Assembly (NCBI GenBank): GCA_043747295.1
Contig: JAYTPK010000102.1
Coordinates: 1 to 32,185 of the forward strand
Length of the DNA: 32,185 nucleotides
Reading direction: 5' to 3'
From: JAAFIP01 sp043747295
GTDB taxonomy: Bacteria; Pseudomonadota; Gammaproteobacteria; Burkholderiales; Burkholderiaceae_C
The notes below the pieces were generated by a model that saw only the letters and a list, made by a program, of their open reading frames with translations, ran no database searches and was not told the DNA's origin. This document shows positions 7,646 to 15,001 of the stretch, in pieces (the stretch's first letter is position 1; every line of letters begins with the position of its first letter). The translations under genes were made by a program, and so were the position numbers.

Positions 7646-10600
7646 CTATTTGGCCGATCTTGGCAGGCTTTCTATTTTAGTGGGGCTGGTGGGCTTGCCT
7701 TTGAAGATATGCAAGAACCATTGCGATAAATCATCCATGTAGCAATACATCACCGGTACTACCACCAAGGTTAGCAGCGACGAGGTAATTACCCCGCCAA
7801 TGACAGCCTGGCCCATGGGTGCGCGCTGCTCTGAGCCCTCAGTGAGCGCAAAGGCCAGCGGCACCATGCCAAATATCATGGCCAGCGTGGTCATCAAAAT
7901 AGGGCGCAGGCGCACTTTGGCAGCTAGCAGCAAGGCTTCAGCACGGTCTAGGCCAGGGCTGATGATGTTGCCTTGCGCGTCTAGCTGCGGCTCGCGCGAG
8001 CGAATGGCAAAGTCAACTAACAAAATGGCGTTTTTAGTGACCAAGCCCATCAGCATGACCACGCCAATCACCGAGAACATCGACAAGGTAGAGCGGAACA
8101 TCAGCAGCGCCAGCACCACGCCAATTAAGGTGAGCGGCAGCGATGTCATTAACGCAATAGGCTGCAAAAAGCTTTTAAACTGGCTGGCCAATATCATGTA
8201 AATGAAGATGACGGCCAAGGCTAAGGCTGACACCGCATAGCCAAACGACTCGGCCATGTTTTTGGTATTGCCGCCAAACTGGTAGCTGTAGCCCGGCGGC
8301 ATCGCAATGCTGTCCATGGCGGTGCGCACATCGGTAGACACCTCACCTGCTGAGCGGCCATACACGTTGGCGTTAATGGCCACCTCACGAGATAAGTCGC
8401 GGCGGTTAATCTGATTGGGGCCGGTGGACTCGCGCACAGTGGCCACTTGGTTTAAGCGCACCACCTTGCTGGTGCCGTCGGCTGCAGAGGTCACGGTAAA
8501 CGGCAAGCGCTCTAGGTCTTGCGGCGTGTTACGTGCTTCGGGCGCCAGGCGCACGTTCACGTCATAGGTTTGGTCGTCAGCAGCGCGCCAGTTGCCTACC
8601 GTTTGGCCCGCCACCAAGGTGCGCAGGCTGTTGCCGATTTGGTTGACGTTCAGGCCAAGGTCTGAGGCGGCTTCGCGGCGCACATCAATCTCGATGGTGG
8701 GTTTGCTGGGTTTAACGCTGGAATCTAAATCGACCAAGCCTTGTATGTTGCGCAACTTTTCTGTGGCCTGCAGGGTCAGGCGCTCAAGCTCTTTGAGGTC
8801 GCTGCCTTTGAGAGAAAATTCAATTTGCTTACCTCCGCCCACTGCATCACCACCCACGGCACTGGTGACGGTAATGCCTGCCACACGGGCCAGGCGCTCG
8901 CGGATCAGTGCAGACACTTGGTCTACGTTGCGTTCACGTTGTTTGCGGTCGATTAACCTAATGTAAATAGACGCATAAATTTTGCCCTGTGCATTGCCCG
9001 TGTTGATAGTGGACAGCGTGTAGCGAACCTCGGGAAATTCGCGAATAATGCCTTCAGCTTGGCGGGTTTTAGCCTCGGTGGCTTCAAGTGACGAGCCCAC
9101 GGGCGTGTACAGCGTAACGTTGGTTTCGCCAAAATCAGCCTTGGGTACAAACTCGGTGCCCACAAATCGCATCATCACAATGCTCAGCGCAAAAGTGGCT
9201 ATGGCTATCAGCAAGGTGATTTTTTTAAACTTCAGGCTCCACCGCAAAATGTGTTGATAGGCATCAATCAGCCGGTCTGTGGCTTTTTCAAACCATTGCG
9301 TTACGCGGCCAATGGTTTTGTCATACCAACTGACGGGTACAAAAGGCTTGCCGTGCTGGTCAATGGCAGGGTCATGCCAAATGCTGGACATCATGGGGTC
9401 GAGCGTAAAGCTGACAAACATCGATATCAACACCGCAGCCACGATGGTGATGCCAAACTCATGAAAGAACTTGCCAATAATGCCCTGCATGAAACCAATG
9501 GGCAAAAACACCGCCACGATAGACAGCGTAGTGGCCAACACGGCCAAGCCAATCTCTTGCGTGCCATCTAGCGACGCTTGGTAGGGCGTTTTGCCCATTT
9601 GCACGTGGCGCACAATGTTCTCGCGCACCACGATGGCATCGTCAATCAGCAAACCCACACACAGGCTAAGCGCCATCATGGTGATGATGTTGATCGTAAA
9701 ACCAAACATGTTCATAAACAAGAAGGTGCCGATCAAAGCGATAGGCAAGGTCAAGCCCGTGATGACGGTGGAGCGCCACGAGTTAAGGAACAAAAACACA
9801 ATCAAAATGGTGAGCAATGCCCCTTCAATCAAGGTGCGGCGCACGTTGTCAACCGACACGCGGATGGGGCGTGAGTTGTCGATGATGGGTTCTAGCTTTA
9901 CGCCTGGGGGCAGCAATGGGGTGATGTCAGCGATAGTTTTTTTAAGGCCATCCACCACGTCGATAGTGTTGTCGTCTTGCGCTTTTTGTACGGCTAATAA
10001 CAAAGTGCGCTGGCCGTTGTACAGAGCCAGGCTTTCGGCTTCTTGTGCGCCGTCGTTGATGCGCGCCAACATGCCTACGGTAATAGCGCTGCCTGCCTTG
10101 CGGGTAACGATGATCTTGGCAAAATCGTCGGCGCGCTGCATGCGCGCCTGCACCTGCACCACGCGCTCTTGCGTGAGCGAGCGCACAGCGCCCACGGGCA
10201 GGTCTTGGTTTTCGTTGCGCACGGCAGTGGCTACTTGGTCGGCACTGACGCCATACGACTCTAGCGCTTGCGGGTTAAGGTAGATATTGATCTCGCGTTT
10301 AGTGCCGCCTACCAACGCTACCGAGCCTACGCCGCGCACATTTTCAAGGCGTTTTTTCAGGTATTGGTCGGCCCAGTTGGTCAGCTCTACGGGGCTTAAG
10401 GGGCGAACAGGGCGCGCCGCGCTGGACCGCTCCAAGCAAGCGCGCGCCCCCTCGGGGGGCAGCGCAGCACACGCAGTGGCAAGCGTGGGGGCCTCATTAC
10501 TTGGCAGTACAGCGATAGACCATACCGAACGGCTGGACGGATCAAAGCGCAGCACGCGGGGTTCTTTAACTTCAGCGCGCAGGCTAGGGCGCACAGCGGC

Positions 10601-10936
10601 TACTTTTTCGCGCACATCGTCGGCGGCTTTGCGGCCGTTCATGTTGAGCGCAAACTCAATGACAACAACCGATGAACCTTCGTAGCTGCGCGAGGTGAGC
10701 GCGTTGATACCAGCTATCGAATTGACCGCTTCTTCAATCTTTTTAGAGACTTCAGTTTCTACAATCTCGGGCGATGCGCCGGGGTAGTCGGCAATGACCA
10801 CTACTACGGGAAAGTCGATGTTAGGGAACTGGTCGACTTTTAAGCGCTGGTAGCTGAAGATGCCCAGCACCACCAGTGCCAGCATCATCATGGTGGCGAA
10901 GACGGGGTTTTTAAGGCTAACGCGGGTGAACCACAT
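7646..10936 (-). CDS. RND efflux permease (AcrB/MexB-like, HAE1 type)
   Basis: A 1096-residue inner-membrane proton antiporter that drives export of drugs or other hydrophobic compounds. It begins with TM1 (MWFTRVSLKNPVFATMMMLA) and the porter motif DQFPNIDFPVV. The TM4 proton-relay aspartates are in GLLIDDAIVVREN (D432, D433), and the relay lysine is in LMGLVTKNAILLVDF. The protein is longer than the usual 1030-1060. The excess is explained by ~34 residues at about 146-179 (SNEAPTLATACAALPPEGAR...), which translate a GC-rich repeat inserted in frame near the PN1-PN2 boundary. The adaptor gene lies 10 bp upstream on the same strand. TolC, rhodanese and the methyltransferase follow downstream. 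Function of the pump with the extra segment is inferred from the open frame. Confidence 0.93.
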   Translation of the reverse strand: MWFTRVSLKNPVFATMMMLALVVLGIFSYQRLKVDQFPNIDFPVVVVIADYPGASPEIVETEVSKKIEEAVNSIAGINALTSRSYEGSSVVVIEFALNMNGRKAADDVREKVAAVRPSLRAEVKEPRVLRFDPSSRSVWSIAVLPSNEAPTLATACAALPPEGARACLERSSAARPVRPLSPVELTNWADQYLKKRLENVRGVGSVALVGGTKREINIYLNPQALESYGVSADQVATAVRNENQDLPVGAVRSLTQERVVQVQARMQRADDFAKIIVTRKAGSAITVGMLARINDGAQEAESLALYNGQRTLLLAVQKAQDDNTIDVVDGLKKTIADITPLLPPGVKLEPIIDNSRPIRVSVDNVRRTLIEGALLTILIVFLFLNSWRSTVITGLTLPIALIGTFLFMNMFGFTINIITMMALSLCVGLLIDDAIVVRENIVRHVQMGKTPYQASLDGTQEIGLAVLATTLSIVAVFLPIGFMQGIIGKFFHEFGITIVAAVLISMFVSFTLDPMMSSIWHDPAIDQHGKPFVPVSWYDKTIGRVTQWFEKATDRLIDAYQHILRWSLKFKKITLLIAIATFALSIVMMRFVGTEFVPKADFGETNVTLYTPVGSSLEATEAKTRQAEGIIREFPEVRYTLSTINTGNAQGKIYASIYIRLIDRKQRERNVDQVSALIRERLARVAGITVTSAVGGDAVGGGKQIEFSLKGSDLKELERLTLQATEKLRNIQGLVDLDSSVKPSKPTIEIDVRREAASDLGLNVNQIGNSLRTLVAGQTVGNWRAADDQTYDVNVRLAPEARNTPQDLERLPFTVTSAADGTSKVVRLNQVATVRESTGPNQINRRDLSREVAINANVYGRSAGEVSTDVRTAMDSIAMPPGYSYQFGGNTKNMAESFGYAVSALALAVIFIYMILASQFKSFLQPIALMTSLPLTLIGVVLALLMFRSTLSMFSVIGVVMLMGLVTKNAILLVDFAIRSREPQLDAQGNIISPGLDRAEALLLAAKVRLRPILMTTLAMIFGMVPLAFALTEGSEQRAPMGQAVIGGVITSSLLTLVVVPVMYCYMDDLSQWFLHIFKGKPTSPTKIESLPRSAK
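10400..10501 (-). repeat. GC-rich repeat inserted in frame in the RND gene
   Basis: About 100 bp that interrupt the conserved sequence between WSIAVLP and LSPVELTNWADQYLKKRLE. The insert holds the stem GCCCCC-TC-GGGGGC (10446-10459) flanked by low-complexity GC-rich sequence. It is of the type repeatedly found between genes in Comamonadaceae (recalled pattern, not searched). Its translation (SNEAPTLATACAALPPEGAR and onward) has no counterpart in pump families. The length preserves the frame. Confidence 0.7.
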
Positions 10937-10946
10937 GGCGGTTGTT

Positions 10947-12143
10947 TTAGTTAGCTGCGGAGGCTGCGGAGGCTGCGGATGTCGCAGGTGCGGGCGTTGG
11001 GGGATTGGTTACAGGCTGCGTAACACCCACTTTAATCTTGCTGCCTTCACGAATAAAACCTGCGCTGGCTAAAGTCACTTGCGTGCCTGCGCTGATATTT
11101 TTCACCGCCACCATGGTCATACCTTGGGCATCGCCCTGCGCGCCCAGCTCAATGCTTTGGTGCACTATGGTGCCGTCTTTAACAACTTGCACATAAGGCA
11201 CAGGTTTGTCGTTGCGCACTGCGGCCAATGGCACGCTGAGCGTTTGCACTTTAGCTGTGCCCAACGTGCCTTGGGCAAACAGCCCTTGGCGCAGGCCTGC
11301 AGTCTTGGCAACGCTGAGGTAAACCAATACGCTGCGGCTGCCTGCCACGGCGCTGGGGTTAATGCGGGTGATGACAGCGGGCACGATTTCAGTGCGGCCT
11401 TCAAAACGCAGCGTGGCTTGTTGGCCAACTTGCACGTCGACTGAGTCTGACGCGGCCATGGCGGCTTCTAGCTCTAGGCGGCTGATGTCGATAATTTCTA
11501 CCACGCGTGCGTCTACGCCCACGCGCTCGCCCGGCTGCGCGCTGCGCTGCGAGATGATGCCGCTAATGGGCGCTTTAAGCACGGTGTCGTCTAGCGATTT
11601 ACGGGCCACATCCACAGCGGCCATAGCAGATGCGTAGGTCGATTTAGCACCTGCCAGGCTGGCCGCTGAGGTCTCCAGTGCAGTGGACGAGATAAAGCCT
11701 TGGTTGACCAACGCTTTGTTGTTGTCAAAGCTGCGCTGTGCAATATCTACCTGTGCCTTGGCCGCATCAGCGCTGCGCTGGGCCTGCGTGACGCGCGACT
11801 GGTATTCAGATGAATCTACGCGCGCAATGATTTGGCCCGCTTTGACGGTGTCGCCCTCGCGCACGGTAAGGCCTTGCAACTCACCGGGCACGCGTGCTTT
11901 GACTAAGGCGCTATTGGCCGCTTTGAGCGAGCCGGATATGGGCAAGCCCTCGGATAGTTCACGCACCTGCGCTTGCGCTATGTCACTGGCTACTAGCTCA
12001 ATAATAGTTTCAGGTTTGGCAGCAGCAGCTTTGGCGGCCTCTGCTTTGCGTGCACTGACGGTGCGCACAGCGAAACCGCCCGCAACGATCAGTGCCAACA
12101 AGATCAGCAACCATTTACCGTTTTTTTTCAAAAATGACTTCAT
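10947..12143 (-). CDS. RND efflux periplasmic adaptor subunit (membrane fusion protein)
   Basis: A 398-residue adaptor that links the RND permease to TolC. The N-terminus is a single membrane anchor (KWLLILLALIVAGGFAV). It is followed by the first lipoyl half (ALVKARVPGELQGLTVREGDTVKAGQIIARVDSSEY), a helical hairpin (AQRSADAAKAQVDIAQRSFDNNKALV...), the second lipoyl half (VLKAPISGIISQRSAQPGERVGVDARVVEI), then beta-barrel and membrane-proximal domains. The C-terminus is a Pro/Ala/Ser tail (TPAPATSAASAASAAN) encoded by a short tandem repeat of GGAGGCTGC on the plus strand near 10960-10980, probably a slippage product. It lies 14 bp after tetR and 10 bp before the permease gene, in one operon. 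Confidence 0.9.
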   Translation of the reverse strand: MKSFLKKNGKWLLILLALIVAGGFAVRTVSARKAEAAKAAAAKPETIIELVASDIAQAQVRELSEGLPISGSLKAANSALVKARVPGELQGLTVREGDTVKAGQIIARVDSSEYQSRVTQAQRSADAAKAQVDIAQRSFDNNKALVNQGFISSTALETSAASLAGAKSTYASAMAAVDVARKSLDDTVLKAPISGIISQRSAQPGERVGVDARVVEIIDISRLELEAAMAASDSVDVQVGQQATLRFEGRTEIVPAVITRINPSAVAGSRSVLVYLSVAKTAGLRQGLFAQGTLGTAKVQTLSVPLAAVRNDKPVPYVQVVKDGTIVHQSIELGAQGDAQGMTMVAVKNISAGTQVTLASAGFIREGSKIKVGVTQPVTNPPTPAPATSAASAASAAN

Positions 12144-12157
12144 TTTTATTTGAGGGC

Positions 12158-12820
12158 TCAGTTTCGCTTAAGCAGGGCATGCACCACCATGTCGGCATGG
12201 GCAGCGAGGTATTTTTTAGGGTCAATTTGCTGCTCAGGGCTGATGCAGCAGCCCATAGAGTGTTTCCAGTTAATCAAATACACCATGGGGGTGACGATGT
12301 TGAACACTGCGTTGTCTACGTCGACTGGCCGAAACTCGCCACGGTCAATGCCGCGTTGAACCACAGCTTTGACCAAGTTATGGTTGGGCTCAATCACTTC
12401 TTGGTGATAAAAAGCTGCAAGGTCAGGAAAATTAGTGGCCTCGCTCATCATCAGCTTGCTCAGGCCTGAGGCCTTAGTGTCGCCAAAACGCTCCCACCAA
12501 ATGTTCAGCATGTAGGGGATCATCTGTGCGGTGCTGCCCTCAAATTTACTGAGCTCAGCGGCGCCATCGCTGATGGTTTGGCCTATATTGGCGCGCACTA
12601 CGGCTTTGAACAAGTCTTCTTTAGTTGGGAAGTACAAAAACAGCGTGCCTTTAGACACGCCAGCCCGCTGCGCTACCTCTTCCGACCGGGTGGCGGCAAA
12701 GCCTTTTTCGACAAACAGGTCAAGCGCGGCCGCCAATAACTCGCCCGGACGCGCCTCTTTACGGCGCTCGCGCTTGGCGCTGCCTTCAGTGTGGGTGTCT
12801 ACTGGTACGAGGGTGTTCAC
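12158..12820 (-). CDS. TetR/AcrR family transcriptional regulator of the efflux operon
   Basis: A 220-residue repressor-type protein. The N-terminal TetR helix-turn-helix is clear: LLAAALDLFVEKGFAATRSEEVAQRAGVSKGTLFLYFPTKEDLFKAVV (residues ~28-75). The C-terminal ligand-binding half (WWERFGDTKASGLSKLMMSEATNFPDLAAFYHQEVIEP) resembles regulators of RND pumps. It is the first gene of the run that continues into the adaptor and RND genes, so it most likely represses its own operon. Two inverted repeats overlap the predicted promoter directly upstream. The inducer cannot be read from sequence. Confidence 0.9.
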   Translation of the reverse strand: MNTLVPVDTHTEGSAKRERRKEARPGELLAAALDLFVEKGFAATRSEEVAQRAGVSKGTLFLYFPTKEDLFKAVVRANIGQTISDGAAELSKFEGSTAQMIPYMLNIWWERFGDTKASGLSKLMMSEATNFPDLAAFYHQEVIEPNHNLVKAVVQRGIDRGEFRPVDVDNAVFNIVTPMVYLINWKHSMGCCISPEQQIDPKKYLAAHADMVVHALLKRN

Positions 12821-12834
12821 AACTGCTAACTCAA

Positions 12835-12883
12835 TTAATGACCGATTGGTTAGTAATGTAACCTAGGACATTACACCGGTCAA
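12835..12883 (-). promoter_or_regulatory. Promoter and operator of the tetR-RND operon
   Basis: Read on the minus strand, a TTGACC -35 box (12883-12878) is followed after 17 bp by a TACATT -10 box (12860-12855). Two dyads cover it. The perfect inverted repeat GTAATGT-N8-ACATTAC (12853-12874) spans the spacer and -10. A 22-bp near-palindrome (12835-12856; 16 of 22 positions symmetrical, half-sites TGACC and GGTTA) spans the -10 and the predicted transcription start. This is the usual place for a TetR operator. Confidence 0.55.
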
Positions 12884-12941
12884 GCCAACAGCAAAAAATC
12901 CTCAGTAAAGAATCGGTAAATAAAGCTAAAAATAACTCAGC

Positions 12942-13721
12942 TTATTGCCCCATCGCGCTGCCCAGCAGCTCGCGCATCACGTGGCGGGTCTGGCGCACGC
13001 CCTCTGCGCTGGGCAGCCATTCGAGTAAAAAGTCGTGCTTAGCTTCAACGTAGTCCATAGGGGCGGGCAGCACGGTCAGGCCCGCGGCCTCAAAAGCGCG
13101 CTGAGCACGCGGCATATGCCACGCATTAGTCACCAGTGCAATGCTCTGGATTTTGTCTTTAGCCAGCAGCGGCGCCAAAGCTTGGGCGTTCTCGCGTGTG
13201 TCGCGCGAATTGCCTTCTAACCAGCGCGGTGCAGGCAGCCCCAGCTGGGCCAGCCAGCGCTGCACTGCAGCCGCCTCGGTGCTGCTGGCGCTGCTAGACG
13301 CGTGACCAATGCCGCCACTAAAAGCCAGCGGCAAGCCCGAGGCCTTAGCCAACACCAGGCCGTAGTGCATGCGCGATACCGTAAAGTCGTTGGGTTGCGG
13401 CAAGCCATATTCACGGCTGGCCATGTCCATGCCACCACCTATCACCACGATGGCTTGCACCTTTTTATCTGCCAGCGTGGTGGCAATCTGGTCAGGCAAT
13501 ATCGGCGCTACGTAGGGTATGGCACCACGGCTTAAGGTCACTGCAAACCCATTGCAAGACATGATCCAAGCAGCCGTCCAACCCAGCATCATCGTTAACG
13601 TGGCCACCACTGGCAATCGCTTGCGGAAAAACCAACCTAGCAACATCACCAGCAGCCCCACAGCTGGCGGCATGATCAAGGCTGTAAGCATCGGTTTGAA
13701 AAGCGCGATGTCGAATGGCAT
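12942..13721 (-). CDS. YdcF/ElyC-like DUF218 membrane protein
   Basis: A 259-residue inner-membrane protein with two N-terminal hydrophobic segments (LTALIMPPAVGLLVMLLGWF and LTMMLGWTAAWIMSCNGFAV). The soluble DUF218 domain follows: AIVVIGGGMD (~92-101), MHYGLVLAKASGLPLAFSGG, and WLEGNSRDTRENAQALAPLL, with the conserved E-x-NSRDTxEN motif. The closing part is ALVTNAWHMPRAQRAFEAAGL. Relatives such as ElyC and SanA affect the cell envelope and lipid-carrier metabolism, but the reaction is not established. GGAG precedes the ATG on the minus strand. It is the next gene upstream of tetR on the same strand but has ~120 bp of promoter region between them, so it is probably a separate unit. Confidence 0.85.
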   Translation of the reverse strand: MPFDIALFKPMLTALIMPPAVGLLVMLLGWFFRKRLPVVATLTMMLGWTAAWIMSCNGFAVTLSRGAIPYVAPILPDQIATTLADKKVQAIVVIGGGMDMASREYGLPQPNDFTVSRMHYGLVLAKASGLPLAFSGGIGHASSSASSTEAAAVQRWLAQLGLPAPRWLEGNSRDTRENAQALAPLLAKDKIQSIALVTNAWHMPRAQRAFEAAGLTVLPAPMDYVEAKHDFLLEWLPSAEGVRQTRHVMRELLGSAMGQ

Positions 13722-13764
13722 GACGGTATAACTCCAATAGTAAATCAGTTAGTACTATTAAAAT

Positions 13765-13800
13765 TATAGCTGCTTAGGCAATAGATACTTGGACTACTGC
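13765..13800 (+). repeat. 36-nt repeat, copy C (intergenic)
   Basis: It begins TATAGCTGCTTAGGC and ends ATACTTGGACTACTGC, the same 36-base length and same conserved blocks as the other four copies. It lies between the Bug-protein gene and the YdcF-like gene. Confidence 0.82.
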
Positions 13801-13839
13801 CGCTTTTCTTTGGTAAACCGTGCTTAGCATCAAGCCCTG

Positions 13840-14814
13840 TTACTGAGCTTGCAGATTAATAGATTTAGCAATAGCTGCGCCAGTAGCCGCTTCTTTTTTG
13901 TAGAAAGCATCTAGTTGTTGCAAGCTCATCGGCTCGGCTATCACCGTGCCAGAAGTTTCAATGATTTTGCGTATATCTGGGTTGCCTAAAGCAGCGTAAG
14001 CAGCTTTGTGCAGGGCTGCTACAGGCGCATCAGGCATTTTGGAGCTGGCCTGGATGCCAATCCAAATGCTGAACTGGTAGTCTTCAAAGCCTTTGGTCGC
14101 ACGCGCTGGTGGCAACTTGGGCAGGCGGGTAATTGACTCATTTGCTGCTACGGCTAGCGCCTTGATTTGGCCACCATCGATCGCACCCAATACTGGGCCT
14201 ACCAAGGGCACTACGGCAAAGTCAATCACGCCGCCCATCAGGTCTTTAAGGTAAGGGGCCAAGCCGTTGTAGGGGGCGTGCAGGCCCTTGGCACCCGCGT
14301 TGTTCAAAGCTTTTTCTGCCATCAGGTGGTACAGCGACCCAATGCCCGTAGAGCCAAAGCTCAGTGGTTTGTCAGCTTTTTTTGCCAGCGCTACAAATTC
14401 TTCCAGCGTGTTGACTGGCAGGTCTTTGCGTACGACGATGGCAATCGGGGTGCGGCCCACCAGAGCGGCCATGCGCATGTCCTCAGGCTTGTTTTTGGCT
14501 GCGGCAATGCCCAGCGGCGTGTAGATCAACTCTAGTGGCGAGCCTGCCATGATGGTGTAACCGTCCGGTGTGGCGTTAGCGGCTTTGAGCACGCCTAGTG
14601 AACCGCCCACGCCCACTACGTTTTCCACAATCACGGGTTGGCCCAATGTGTCCTGCATGCCTTTGGCTACTGCGCGACCCAGCACGTCTGAACCTCCGCC
14701 CGGTGGGAAGGCGACGATCATGGTGACCGGCTTGTTAGGAAAGCCCTGCGCCGCAGCCAGGGATGTTAGTGCCACGGCACTGGTGGCTAGCAAGATGTTG
14801 ATCCAAGTTTTCAT
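13840..14814 (-). CDS. Bug-family tripartite tricarboxylate transporter substrate-binding protein
   Basis: A 324-residue periplasmic binding protein. The signal peptide is MKTWINILLATSAVALTSLAAAQ. The mature N-terminus FPNKPVTMIVAFPPGGGSDVLGRAVAKGMQDTLGQPVIVENVVGVGG is the Bug (BordetEtta uptake gene) signature, with PPGGGSD and the GxxxGL-type loop binding a carboxylate. Later motifs are LSFGSTGIGSLYHLMAEKA and LPKLPPARATKGFEDYQ. Bug proteins are very numerous in Burkholderiales and usually bind organic or aromatic acids. No TctA/TctB membrane partner is in the window. It is divergent from boxC across 187 bp, so its ligand may be an aromatic acid (inference from position only). Confidence 0.9.
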   Translation of the reverse strand: MKTWINILLATSAVALTSLAAAQGFPNKPVTMIVAFPPGGGSDVLGRAVAKGMQDTLGQPVIVENVVGVGGSLGVLKAANATPDGYTIMAGSPLELIYTPLGIAAAKNKPEDMRMAALVGRTPIAIVVRKDLPVNTLEEFVALAKKADKPLSFGSTGIGSLYHLMAEKALNNAGAKGLHAPYNGLAPYLKDLMGGVIDFAVVPLVGPVLGAIDGGQIKALAVAANESITRLPKLPPARATKGFEDYQFSIWIGIQASSKMPDAPVAALHKAAYAALGNPDIRKIIETSGTVIAEPMSLQQLDAFYKKEAATGAAIAKSINLQAQ

Positions 14815-14885
14815 AGTTTGCTCCTCGTTGTTTGAATGTGGATAGTTTCGATGGACGGGTTATGCAGCAGCGTCGGCTTCCGCAC

Positions 14886-14951
14886 ATATGCATTATATTG
14901 CAAATATTTAAAAAAAGTCTAGATTATTTTAAAAATATGCATTATGATGCG
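14886..14951 (+). promoter_or_regulatory. Candidate box promoter with repeated TGCA operator boxes
   Basis: Two perfect direct repeats of ATATGCATTAT (14886-14896 and 14935-14945), 49 bp apart, each followed by a second TGC(A/G) (TTGCA at 14898, GATGCG at 14946). A TTGCAA at 14898-14903 and a GATTAT at 14922-14927 could be the -35 and -10 of boxC, so the first box would cover -35 and the second lie just after the transcription start. Operators of the BzdR/BoxR regulators are reported to contain TGCA repeats; the match here is by eye. Confidence 0.45.
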
Positions 14952-15001
14952 TGTAAGACACCAGCAAAGCAGCAAAAATTCAACACACAAGGACGACCAC
15001 C

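Noticed and set aside
9591..10283. Open frame of 230 codons on the plus strand opposite the RND gene
   Set aside because: It is antisense to a clearly conserved transporter, has no family-like sequence, and arises from GC-rich codon bias.
10955..10982. GGAGGCTGC tandem repeat as a separate feature
   Set aside because: It is the coding sequence of the Ala/Ser tail of the adaptor protein and is likely simple slippage.
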